From Acidobacteriaceae bacterium (GTDB taxonomy: Bacteria > Acidobacteriota > Terriglobia > Terriglobales > Acidobacteriaceae): DNA of 35,135 nucleotides. The translations under genes were made by a program, and so were the position numbers. The DNA lies in contig DAICZO010000432.1 in NCBI GenBank assembly GCA_027311125.1, forward strand, positions 1 to 35,135. Reading direction: 5' to 3'. The notes under the pieces are model-generated. The model saw nothing but the letters and a program-made list of their open reading frames with translations. It had not been told where the DNA came from and did no database searches. Of the stretch, positions 11,701 to 19,857 are shown piece after piece (position 1 is the first letter of the stretch; each line of letters opens with the position of its first letter).

Positions 11701-12477
11701 TCTGTTGGAACCAGTAGCTATCACTCTATGCAATTGTCGCTGCATCATGCTGCAACGCATGGCCTGCAGTTCGATATCAACTATGTGCTGGCGAAGTCGA
11801 TCGATCTAGGTTCAGACTCTGAGCGCACGGACTATAACAAGGGTCAGAACTTCAGCAGCATCATTAATGCATGGAACATCAAAGGAAATCGTGGTGTGTC
11901 TGACTTTGATACTCGCCATGCAATCACTGGAAACTGGGGGTACCTGTTGCCGTTTGGTCAAGGTGCAATGTTTGGCTCGAACGTCAGCCCGCTGGTGAAT
12001 AAATTGATCGGTGGTTGGGATCTTTCCGGTTTGACTCATTGGACGAGTGGACTCCCCTTCTCGCCAGTTGACGGACTAGGCTGGAGCACAGACTGGGCAG
12101 TGCAGAGCTTTGCTGTCGTCACTGGCAAGATCGCTTCTGGACATCACCAGATCATCAATGGAGAGCCAAATGCGTTCAAGAGCCAGACCACGGCCTTGGC
12201 CAACATTCGTCCTCCGTATGCAGGTGAGTCTGGACAACGAAACGCCTTCCGTGGAGACGGCTACTTTACGATTGACTCCAGCCTGGCAAAGACCTTTCCA
12301 GTTTTTGAGCGACAGACGCTGAAGTTCCAGTGGGATGTCTTCAATACAACGAATGCAGTTCGCTTTGATCCTGCGAGTGTGCAGAATAACCCCTTCAGTG
12401 CTGGGAGTTTCGGTGTGTATAGCCGGACGCTGGTTGATTCAAGAAGGATGCAGTTCTCTCTGCGCTATGGCTTTTAG
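8743..12477 (+). CDS. TonB-dependent receptor with N-terminal carboxypeptidase-regulatory-like domain (Oar-like)
   Basis: Signal peptide, VRGVVTDKMGALVRGVDVTVTE...GEYSFQQIPPGAYKIKVSATGF, plug domain with GARSDQGNVTLDG, C-terminal ...RRMQFSLRYGF. Confidence 0.9.
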   Translation: MRRTTGSILLLLFSSLFSVCLAQTAATSVRGVVTDKMGALVRGVDVTVTESSIGFTQTHKTNAQGEYSFQQIPPGAYKIKVSATGFSEQTTQVQLLVNQPATVNVSLSIGGDNTTVDVTADSNALNATDATIGTPFNQAEIQTLPFQGNNVLSLLALQAGVLSLGDQSNATMDSDSRAGAVNGARSDQGNVTLDGLDNNTQTQGYAFEGVLRPTRDSVEEFRVVTTSSNADSGRSSGAQISVVTRSGTNTLHGSLYEYYRPSNTVSNDWFIKQAQIANGQPNIPGKYIRNTYGVSLGGSIIKDKLFYFASYEGDKKAQNVQETREVPLGTAANPGLRQGYVTYVNATGGTTTLNPTTIGQMDPNCTSLGTCPLGNGVDPAALKYFATIPQANGSLLGDGYNFGSYTFSSPNPQSLITNIVKFDYNINSRQRIFLRGDLQSDNATGAVQYPGGTPSSSNFDNSRGIGVGHTWMITDSLVNNLRYGYIRQGFARRGALHGDFVTFANIDPLTATTNDLVVNVPVHNLIDDLSWTKKAHTFQVGANYRLIHNNRQSNATAYNNAQVDYYNLGAGSIANTGNSLDPSGFPSLGIPNVAQSFGSAYSNAIAAVAGLIPVATEYFNYKVAGNSLSALPAGPLTRNYKSNELEYYFQDSWKVTRDLTITYGIRHSILQTPYEINGQEVAPTISLHDWFQTRGAAMYKGLTNQPEISFAAAGHANNAAGLWAKDKLDIAPRFAFAYSPTRLPGFLGKIFGSGASSIRGGWGLYYDHFGEGIVDTFDANGAYGLSSQVRSPINLTPDQAPRFSSTTAVPTQIIPPVAPATSFPVTPGNISALSWTVDNKVKTPYAHAIDLSFQRQFAKSWTVETAYVGRLGRRLLQNLDLATPLDLIDMKSGSDYFKAAQIMSQQAAAGTPTDSVVANPYFENMFPNAAGNGRSATQNIYNDLWSAAVGNETYPLYTLDNGYYGTPGGPTNRFFDSQYASLYAWSSVGTSSYHSMQLSLHHAATHGLQFDINYVLAKSIDLGSDSERTDYNKGQNFSSIINAWNIKGNRGVSDFDTRHAITGNWGYLLPFGQGAMFGSNVSPLVNKLIGGWDLSGLTHWTSGLPFSPVDGLGWSTDWAVQSFAVVTGKIASGHHQIINGEPNAFKSQTTALANIRPPYAGESGQRNAFRGDGYFTIDSSLAKTFPVFERQTLKFQWDVFNTTNAVRFDPASVQNNPFSAGSFGVYSRTLVDSRRMQFSLRYGF

Positions 12478-12499
12478 ACCGTTGGCCGATTGACTTGAT

Positions 12500-12533
12500 T
12501 GGCGCGTGGCAGTCTGGACGCGCCAGTTTTTTT
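12500..12533 (+). terminator. Rho-independent terminator downstream of the TonB receptor
   Basis: TGGCGCGT (12500-12507) / ACGCGCCA (12518-12525) stem followed by a 7-T tract at 12527-12533. Confidence 0.85.
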
Positions 12534-12585
12534 GAAACTTGTAGCTGGCGAGTATGCTCTGACTTGACGTCTTGATCGAGGGAAA

Positions 12586-13602
12586 ATGTTGAAGCTATCT
12601 AACTTTGGAGTTCTTCTTTCAGTCGCGATACTGGGTTGTACTTATTCTGTTGTGGCACAGCTTCCGCAGCCTGACGGCGGGACTATTGCTCGTGGAGTCC
12701 TTCCTGCGCACTGGGACAGTGAGGGAGCCAAGTGCATGGAGATACCTGAGTGGCAGGTACATGAGTACAACCCGACTACCTTCCTGTTGCGGCAGTCTGG
12801 GTGTACCGATTTTGAAAAGCCATTCATCTATCTGCTTTTCGGAAACGATAAAGCACTGCTCATGGATACGGGATCGAGACATGGAGACCTGGCTCCTACA
12901 CTGCAACGGACGGTACGGATGTGGCTCCAGCGGAATTCCCGGACGAGCATACCGCTGATTGTCGTACACTCTCATCCGCATGAAGATCATGTCGCTGGCG
13001 ATGCTGAGGTTCAGTCGATTCACGATTCAGCGATGCCGATCACATTTATTCCTGCGGAGTTGGAGGCGACCAAGCGATTCTATGGAGTGGCCCATTGGCC
13101 AACCGATATCGGTCATGTTGATTTGGGAGGACGGGTGATCGATATGATTCCGATCCCGGGACACAGTGACCTCAGTGTGGCACTCTATGACCGCAAGACT
13201 GCCCTATTGCTGGCAGGGGACAGTCTGTATCCAGGGCGGCTGTACGTTGCGGACTTCCCTGCTTTCCAGGCAAGTACCGAGCGGCTAATCCAGTTCACTC
13301 AGGGCAAACCCGTCGCACACATTCTGGGCAACCATATCGAACAGAGCAGTACACCGTTTGTGGACTACCCCGTCGGTACGATCTACCAGCCAAACGAGCA
13401 CGAACTGGCTCTGTCGCGTGGAGCACTGCTTGAATTGGAAGAGGCACTGGTGAGCATGCATGGCACACCCAAGCGGATGGCGCTGCGGGATTTCTCCGTC
13501 TGGCCTGTGGGAGCATCCTTTATGTCACCGAGTGAGAATGCGCAGTTCGAGAAGCATCGGCAAGAGCAGATCGACATGATGTGGGACCATACTACGAAAT
13601 AG
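12586..13602 (+). CDS. Secreted MBL-fold metallo-hydrolase
   Basis: Signal peptide; VVHSHPHEDHVAGD (HxHxDH), IPGHSDLSVALYD, LLAGDSLYPG metal-binding motifs. Confidence 0.85.
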   Translation: MLKLSNFGVLLSVAILGCTYSVVAQLPQPDGGTIARGVLPAHWDSEGAKCMEIPEWQVHEYNPTTFLLRQSGCTDFEKPFIYLLFGNDKALLMDTGSRHGDLAPTLQRTVRMWLQRNSRTSIPLIVVHSHPHEDHVAGDAEVQSIHDSAMPITFIPAELEATKRFYGVAHWPTDIGHVDLGGRVIDMIPIPGHSDLSVALYDRKTALLLAGDSLYPGRLYVADFPAFQASTERLIQFTQGKPVAHILGNHIEQSSTPFVDYPVGTIYQPNEHELALSRGALLELEEALVSMHGTPKRMALRDFSVWPVGASFMSPSENAQFEKHRQEQIDMMWDHTTK

Positions 13603-13652
13603 CTGAGAGGCTGCCGCTTTGTGTTTCGTGTGTGTAGTGGAGTGTCGCAGGA

Positions 13653-15845
13653 TTACGGCTGATCCACTTCGTGTGACAAGGCTGTTGAGGGCACTTGGGT
13701 AAGGAGGATGCCGGGGCCTTGCCACCAGAGGCCGAAGCCGTCTACTCCAGCGGAGTGGGTCTCACTCACCTGGATGCGGTGCTTGCCTCGTGTAAGCATC
13801 ACGCTGAGTGTTGTTGTTTGGACGGCATTGCCGTTGAGTCCACACACCTGTGCGAATGGAGTGGGGGCCTGTCCTTGCACATCTCCGTCAATCACAATTT
13901 TTGCAGCTTCATTGGCGAGCATGGTGAAGGTGTACCCCCCAGTGGTCGGAACATCAATCATTCCTGAGAAGTTGATACCATACTGCTGGTCTCGGGTGCG
14001 AATGGCGGACACATCGAATGCCGTGCTAACGCCGACAGCTACCATACGGCCGAGATCGGCTGGCTGCGTAACTTGCGCTGGGTCCCTGACGTAGTAGCGG
14101 TAGATAAGGCCGCTGACGGTGCTTTGAATATTGATCGCAGGCTTCGCTGTAGCGGCGACGATGATCGGCGTGGCGATCCAGTTGTTTCGGCCGGCTGGAT
14201 CGGTGGTGTGAAGCAGGACTCTAAATCGCCCTGAACCATCGAGCAGGGTTCCAGCGGCATCAGGGAAGCGGTGCGTCACGATTCGTCCCGTTGCGTGCGT
14301 GCCGTCGCCAAAGGTCCATTGATAGCGCAGTGCATGTGTGTTGCTGCTGGTGTCTGGAGTTGCTTCGAGTCGAAGCTCATCTCCGGGCTTAATTAAGCCA
14401 GAGGGGTAGGTGACGTGAAGAGACGGTCCGGTTGTGCTGAACACTGGCTGGTCAGCGCCGTCGCGTTGCTCTATGGGAATATCCGCGCTGCTTCGTGCCA
14501 GCACACTGCCAAGCTGTACACCATCGAGCGTAACACTGTGAATACTTCCCGCTAAGACGGATGGGACGAGCGAAGGTTGTTCCAGAGATGCGACATCGGT
14601 AAAGCGAACATCACGGACTCCTTCTACAGGCTGCCTTAGTTGAACCAGCGAGTACCAGTGTTCCAGGCGGATATTCTCAAAGTAGAAGCCACTACTCTGT
14701 CCTCTGCCCTCAGGGTCTGCCCATATCTCCATCAATGCGAATGGAATGCCGCAACCGCCCATGCCTGCGTGGAGCACATCGGAATCGCGCATGACGAAGT
14801 GACCGCCTTCAAAGTTCTTCCAAGGCCATCCCGCACGGACGACATTGGAGATGCTCGTTGATAGAACGCTGTTTTCGACGGTGATCTTCGTCACCGGATT
14901 GCCCTGAACTGCAAAGGCTTTGGGTCCGTAGCCCTCCCAACTGCCCTGCATGGCGAAGATGTCATCTGCGGCGCGGATAAAGGAGTCGCGCACCACGGTG
15001 TCTCCACCACCCAGCCAGTCCATACCATCGGCGTTGGCGTTACCTGCATTCGCGCCGATGACCTTGATGTTCTGGAACAGAATCTGGCGCGAGTCCTTCA
15101 TCTGTATCTGCCAGGTTCTGCTGCGGACCACGCAGGTGATGCCCTCAATCGTGATATCGGTCGCGTGATCCATCACGATGCAATGCCAGTTGCGTTTGTG
15201 CATCCATCCATCATCGTCGGCTGGATTCTGTGGTCCGTCGTATACGATGACGCCGGTGCCGAAGACTTTGACATGCTGAACGCCCCAGATGTTGAGCGAT
15301 CCAAAGACGACTGCACCGGGCGCGAGGTAGATGCGGTCACCACTTGCGGCATCGATATTTTCGCGGTGAACGCCGGGTCCGTAGTAGCGGAGGCCAACTT
15401 GTGCTGCCGATGGGGGCTTCTTCTCGGGTGAGTTCGCAAACAGAAATAGCATCTCTGCATTGCCGAAGTAGTCTCCTGGCCGTGAAATGGAGATCTTTGC
15501 CGGGCCGTTGAGATCGAACGTGATGGTGTTGCCCTGGCGAACAGGACGAATTCCAAGTCGCCACGGTTGTACTTCGACCCCGGCTGACCAGAAGTTGTCT
15601 GCAGAAGCTGTGACTGAGACTCTGGTTCGCTTGTGTGCGTCGAAGTTGAGGAAGTAGGTATTGACTGCAGCGTGCATGACTGGCGTCGGAATACCGTCTA
15701 ACGTGACGATGAAGGATGTTGATGCGATCTCAGCAGGTACTGATGGGACAGAACGGGCCGTCATGGCTGGCATGGACATGGAGAGAACCATGAGCAGCAC
15801 AAACACGAGCATGCAGCGGATTTTGATAGCACTGAGGGGTAACAT
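13653..15845 (-). CDS. Secreted right-handed beta-helix glycoside hydrolase-like protein (GH28/GH49-like) with PKD and PA14-type domains
   Basis: Signal peptide; helix-like repeats DITIEGITCVVRSRTWQIQMKDSRQILFQNIKVIGANAGNANADGMDWLGG; PKD YQWTFGDGTHATGRIVTHRF; PA14-like YRYYVRDP...GINFSGMIDVPTTGGYTFTMLANEAAKIVIDG. Confidence 0.7.
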   Translation of the reverse strand: MLPLSAIKIRCMLVFVLLMVLSMSMPAMTARSVPSVPAEIASTSFIVTLDGIPTPVMHAAVNTYFLNFDAHKRTRVSVTASADNFWSAGVEVQPWRLGIRPVRQGNTITFDLNGPAKISISRPGDYFGNAEMLFLFANSPEKKPPSAAQVGLRYYGPGVHRENIDAASGDRIYLAPGAVVFGSLNIWGVQHVKVFGTGVIVYDGPQNPADDDGWMHKRNWHCIVMDHATDITIEGITCVVRSRTWQIQMKDSRQILFQNIKVIGANAGNANADGMDWLGGGDTVVRDSFIRAADDIFAMQGSWEGYGPKAFAVQGNPVTKITVENSVLSTSISNVVRAGWPWKNFEGGHFVMRDSDVLHAGMGGCGIPFALMEIWADPEGRGQSSGFYFENIRLEHWYSLVQLRQPVEGVRDVRFTDVASLEQPSLVPSVLAGSIHSVTLDGVQLGSVLARSSADIPIEQRDGADQPVFSTTGPSLHVTYPSGLIKPGDELRLEATPDTSSNTHALRYQWTFGDGTHATGRIVTHRFPDAAGTLLDGSGRFRVLLHTTDPAGRNNWIATPIIVAATAKPAINIQSTVSGLIYRYYVRDPAQVTQPADLGRMVAVGVSTAFDVSAIRTRDQQYGINFSGMIDVPTTGGYTFTMLANEAAKIVIDGDVQGQAPTPFAQVCGLNGNAVQTTTLSVMLTRGKHRIQVSETHSAGVDGFGLWWQGPGILLTQVPSTALSHEVDQP

Positions 15846-15979
15846 AAAATCGGGGTTCTACCTCCTCCATTCCAATATGGACTTTCAATAAGTCAAGCAC
15901 GTAAGGCAATGCCACCTGAACAAGGTACAACAGGCTCGAAGGCTATGCTTCGAGAGCGACTTAGCAACGCTTGCGAGGC

Positions 15980-15995
15980 TGTGATATACGTCACA
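15980..15995. promoter_or_regulatory. Crp/Fnr-family-type operator TGTGA-N6-TCACA
   Basis: TGTGATATACGTCACA; perfect 5+5 half-sites with 6-nt spacer in the divergent intergenic region 15846-16165. Confidence 0.65.
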
Positions 15996-16026
15996 TCCAA
16001 CACCACTCCCAGACGACCATAGTTGT

Positions 16027-16058
16027 CGTAGATTGTTATTGCTGCTCAACAATCTGCG
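16027..16058. promoter_or_regulatory. Inverted repeat upstream of SQR-like gene
   Basis: CGTAGATTGTT (16027-16037) / AACAATCTGCG (16048-16058), 11 paired positions with one G-T wobble and a 10-nt spacer. Confidence 0.45.
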
Positions 16059-16165
16059 TAGGTCAGACGTTGCAGGGATAAGGATATGCGAAGGGTCAGT
16101 TCAGGTTATGCCTAGCTGTTGCGTATTGCTTATGGCGCGTCTGTGGCGGGAAGGGAGCAATTGTC

Positions 16166-17620
16166 ATGGCGCGTGTCGTTGTCCTTGGAGCAGGAGTATC
16201 GGGTCATACGGCTGCTGCGTTTCTTCGCAGATGGCTGCGTGCTGAGGATGAAGTCGTGGTTGTCTCTCCGAAGCCCGACTATAACTGGCTACCTTCCAAC
16301 ATCTGGGTGGGTCTGGGACGGATGCAGCCAAACGATGTGCTGATACCGCTGGCACAAATCTATAAACGTCATGGAATTATCTTTAAACAGGCAAAGGCGT
16401 TGAGTTTGTATCCAGAGGGCAGCGATAAGCTGGATCAACCGCATGTGAAGATTGAATCGACCCTTGCTGAAGGCGCAGCGGCGCAGGAGTTATTGACCTA
16501 CGATTATCTGATCAATGCGACAGGACCCAAGCTGAACTTTGCGGCGACCGAGGGACTGGGCCCTAGTGGAAATAGTCTGTCCGTTTGTACCGCGGACCAT
16601 GCTCAAGAAGCGGCTCATACCTTTCTCGATCATGTAGCAGCGATGAAGCGCGGAGCACGAAGACGCTTTGTGGTTGGAACAGGCCATGGCACCTGCACCT
16701 GTGAGGGGGCAGCCTTTGAATATGTGGTGAACCTGGAGTTTGAGTTGCGCCGCCACAAGGTGCGTGAGCAGGCAGAGGTGGTGTACCTATCGAACGAATA
16801 TGAGTTGGGGGACTTTGGTATGGGTGGTGCCCATATTCGTAGAAATGGATATATCACTCCAACAAATATTTTTACGGAGTCATTATTTGCAGAACGAGGC
16901 ATTGAGTGGATTATTCGCTCGCATGTAACCAAGGTTGAACCATCTCGGATTTTTTACCAGACATTGTCGGGCGAAGAGTATGAACTGCCTTTCGATATGG
17001 CCATGCTACTGCCACCCTTCTCTGGCGTGGGCCTGGATGCCTTTGACAAGATGGGTACCAACATTTCGTCGCGACTGTTTGCACCGAGCGGCTTTATGCG
17101 CGTGGATGCTGCCTATTCCGCGAAACCGTATGACCAGTGGAAGGCAAGTGATTGGCCTCGAAGCTACCAATCGTCCGAGTATTCCAATATCTTTGCGGCA
17201 GGTATTGCATTCGCTCCGCCACACGCTATTTCGCAGCCACACTACACTGCCACCGGCGTTCCGATCTTTGCCGCACCACCCCGCACGGGGATGCCTTCTG
17301 CAATGATCGGCAAAGCGGTTGCACACACTATCGCAGATAGAATTCGCGGTGTTGAACGTGCGCCACACATGGCGTCCATGTCGGAGTTGGGTGCAGCGTG
17401 TGTTGCTTCGGCCGGTGCCGACCTGGTGCACGGCTCTGCAGCCAGTATGACGGTATTTCCAATTGTGCAGGACTATGATCGTTACCCCGAGTACGGACGT
17501 GATCTAAACTTCACTGTTGGTGAAATTGGACTTGCAGGGCATTGGCTTAAGCTGTTGCTTCACTACCTATTTATGTACAAGGCTCGGCTGCTCCCTGGCT
17601 GGACCCTGATCCCGGAGTAA
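16166..17620 (+). CDS. FAD/NAD(P)-dependent oxidoreductase, sulfide:quinone oxidoreductase-like
   Basis: Rossmann start MARVVVLGAGVSGHTAAAFLRR; NWLPSNIWVGLGRM; GTGHGTCTCEGAAFEY; amphipathic C-terminus. SQR-family resemblance recognised by eye. Confidence 0.7.
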   Translation: MARVVVLGAGVSGHTAAAFLRRWLRAEDEVVVVSPKPDYNWLPSNIWVGLGRMQPNDVLIPLAQIYKRHGIIFKQAKALSLYPEGSDKLDQPHVKIESTLAEGAAAQELLTYDYLINATGPKLNFAATEGLGPSGNSLSVCTADHAQEAAHTFLDHVAAMKRGARRRFVVGTGHGTCTCEGAAFEYVVNLEFELRRHKVREQAEVVYLSNEYELGDFGMGGAHIRRNGYITPTNIFTESLFAERGIEWIIRSHVTKVEPSRIFYQTLSGEEYELPFDMAMLLPPFSGVGLDAFDKMGTNISSRLFAPSGFMRVDAAYSAKPYDQWKASDWPRSYQSSEYSNIFAAGIAFAPPHAISQPHYTATGVPIFAAPPRTGMPSAMIGKAVAHTIADRIRGVERAPHMASMSELGAACVASAGADLVHGSAASMTVFPIVQDYDRYPEYGRDLNFTVGEIGLAGHWLKLLLHYLFMYKARLLPGWTLIPE

Positions 17621-17622
17621 CG

Positions 17623-17802
17623 ATGAGCGATCGAATTGTCTGGACCGCAGGAAAGCCGCATATGAAATCCTCCGCCTACGCCACCAAGCCAACCAGGGTG
17701 ACCCGTTGGCTGCGGGTCTTTATCCCTTGGCAGGTGATTCGTTTCATCGTATTGAACTGGAAGATTATCCAGATCACACGGCGGAACGAGCACCTCTCCT
17801 GA
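17623..17802 (+). CDS. Small (59 aa) membrane-associated hypothetical protein downstream of SQR-like gene
   Basis: ATG 17623 to TGA 17800-17802, 2 nt after the SQR-like stop, with GGAG at 17614-17617: MSDRIVWTAGKPHMKSSAYATKPTRVTRWLRVFIPWQVIRFIVLNWKIIQITRRNEHLS. Not in the supplied ORF track. Confidence 0.55.
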   Translation: MSDRIVWTAGKPHMKSSAYATKPTRVTRWLRVFIPWQVIRFIVLNWKIIQITRRNEHLS

Positions 17803-17915
17803 CGAGAGAATAGTAGGTTTCACGGAGCGTGTAGCCTGGCTTGATTCCCGCTGCGGATTTCGAGGATAGGAGCTACGCGCTTGAGGCAAGCGTGATCAAC
17901 CTGTAAGAATAGAGC

Positions 17916-19820
17916 ATGGCAACTCGTCCCCCTGCTCCTGAAGCTACCGCAACGCCAAACACTTCCCATCGCCTGTTCACTCGGTTTCATCGTCTTGTTT
18001 TGATTCCACTCACAGTGATCCTAGTACTGTGCGTCGCGTTCTCGTGGAGGACCCGCGATGCGATGAACAACCTTTCTTTTCTGCAACGAGGAAGCATAAG
18101 CGGCACACCCTCTGGTCAGCAGACGTTGGTTGACCTGCGTCCCTGGCAGACAGCACAGGCTCTGGCTGCTCTTGCTGTAAGCACTGAGGAGAAAGAGCAT
18201 GCTCGAGAAGCGGAACGTCTGGCAGATCACGAGGTTGATCAGGCCTTCGCTGCGGCGTTGCGACAGGCTGACACCTCATCTCAGCCACTGACTGCAGCGG
18301 CAATGGCCCTGAAACAGAAGGTTGTCGACCTGCAGCAGACCGTAAAGAGTGACCAGGCACTGCTGCAGCAGGCAACCGCGGCAAGCCATACAGCCAACGG
18401 TACGAGTACAAACTCGGACGACGTGGACATCGCGAAGGCCCAACTGGGACTGGACTCCGACCAACTGAATGATGCCGAGCAGGATCTGGCGAGAGCTTCG
18501 GGCGATCGGAGGACCGCGATACAGCAGGAGTTGGCGGCCCATGAAGCTACCATGAAGAAATATGACAGCCAAGCCAGCCAGCCTGGGGAGATGGCGGTCG
18601 TTTCGTCCAAGCGCTACGGAACGCTGGCTCATCGTCTGGAGGCCTGGTCGGCACAGCGGTCACGTTATCAACTACTCCAGTTGGCTAAGCAACAGGCGGA
18701 GTCCGACAGTGCAGCGCTGATGGCGGAGCACCATGCTTTGGAGTTGCAGGCCAACGCCGGAGCCAGTGCGGGCAACAATGCTTCGGGGACCGGGGGGCAG
18801 TCCTCACAGAATGACTCAGCAACTTCGGTACTCGCAAAGATCAAGCAAAAGGCAGATCAGCATCAACTGCTGAGCATCTACAACGACCGCTTCCAGACCC
18901 AGCAGCAACTGGCAAGCGTGTATGCCAATTGGTCGGCACAGGTGCTGGTTCAGCACCGCATCGTACTCCACCTGATTCTGCAATCACTGGCAATGATCGC
19001 ATTTACGTTGATCCTGGTGACCTTGTGCGACCTGATGATTCGGCATTTACTGGAGCGTCCGACACTGGACCGTCGACGTACGCAGACCCTGCAGAAGATT
19101 CTGGAGCTTTCAGTACAACTGGTCGGAGTCATCGTGATTCTGCTGATTGTCTTTGGTACTCCGCAACAGATGCCGACGATCTTAGGTCTGGCGACAGCTG
19201 GTATCACGGTGGTGATGCAGGACTTTATTCTTGCGTTCTTCGGGTGGTTCGTTCTGATGGGCAAGAACGGCATACGCATTGGGGACATTGTCGAGATCAA
19301 TGGCGTGGATGGAGAGGTCTCCGAGATTGGCCTGTTTCGCACTTCCGTGATGGAAACAGGCAACTGGACCGATAAAGGCCACCCGACTGGACGGCGGGTT
19401 ACATTCATCAACAAATACGCAATCAGCGGCCAATATTTTAATTTCTCCACGGCTGGACAATGGATGTGGGATGAGATAACGGTGAGTATCCCTACCTCGA
19501 CCGAGACCTATCCAACCATAGAACGTATCCATAAAGCTGTTTTAGAAGCGACCGAGGCAGATGCCAAACAGGCCGAGCAAGAGTGGAAGCGCAACATCAA
19601 GCAGCATGGACTGAGCCAGTACAGCGCTGCTCCTGCGGTGAACCTTCGACCGAGTGGATCAGGGATCGACGTACTGGTCCGGTATGTGACGCGAGCCTCC
19701 GACCGGGTGGAGATGAGGAATCGGCTGTACCAGTGTGTTCTGGATGCATTGCAACCAGGCAGCGAGACAGCAGCGCCTGCCGCAACTGTTGGAGAGGCCA
19801 AAGCGGCAAACGCTCACTAG
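17916..19820 (+). CDS. MscS-family mechanosensitive ion channel with long Gln/Ala-rich coiled-coil N-terminal region
   Basis: Core TILGLATAGITVVMQDFILAFFGWFVLMGKNGIRIGDIVEINGVDGEVSEIGLFRTSVMETG; several TM segments; predicted extracytoplasmic coiled coil. Confidence 0.88.
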   Translation: MATRPPAPEATATPNTSHRLFTRFHRLVLIPLTVILVLCVAFSWRTRDAMNNLSFLQRGSISGTPSGQQTLVDLRPWQTAQALAALAVSTEEKEHAREAERLADHEVDQAFAAALRQADTSSQPLTAAAMALKQKVVDLQQTVKSDQALLQQATAASHTANGTSTNSDDVDIAKAQLGLDSDQLNDAEQDLARASGDRRTAIQQELAAHEATMKKYDSQASQPGEMAVVSSKRYGTLAHRLEAWSAQRSRYQLLQLAKQQAESDSAALMAEHHALELQANAGASAGNNASGTGGQSSQNDSATSVLAKIKQKADQHQLLSIYNDRFQTQQQLASVYANWSAQVLVQHRIVLHLILQSLAMIAFTLILVTLCDLMIRHLLERPTLDRRRTQTLQKILELSVQLVGVIVILLIVFGTPQQMPTILGLATAGITVVMQDFILAFFGWFVLMGKNGIRIGDIVEINGVDGEVSEIGLFRTSVMETGNWTDKGHPTGRRVTFINKYAISGQYFNFSTAGQWMWDEITVSIPTSTETYPTIERIHKAVLEATEADAKQAEQEWKRNIKQHGLSQYSAAPAVNLRPSGSGIDVLVRYVTRASDRVEMRNRLYQCVLDALQPGSETAAPAATVGEAKAANAH

Positions 19821-19829
19821 ATGGAACTT

Positions 19830-19857
19830 CCCTGCAGGGGACTAAAAACCTGCAGGG
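19830..19857. repeat. Perfect inverted repeat spanning the 3' end of the amidase gene
   Basis: CCCTGCAGG (19830-19838) GGACTAAAAA CCTGCAGGG (19849-19857); the amidase stop (CTA on +) is at 19842-19844. Confidence 0.6.
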
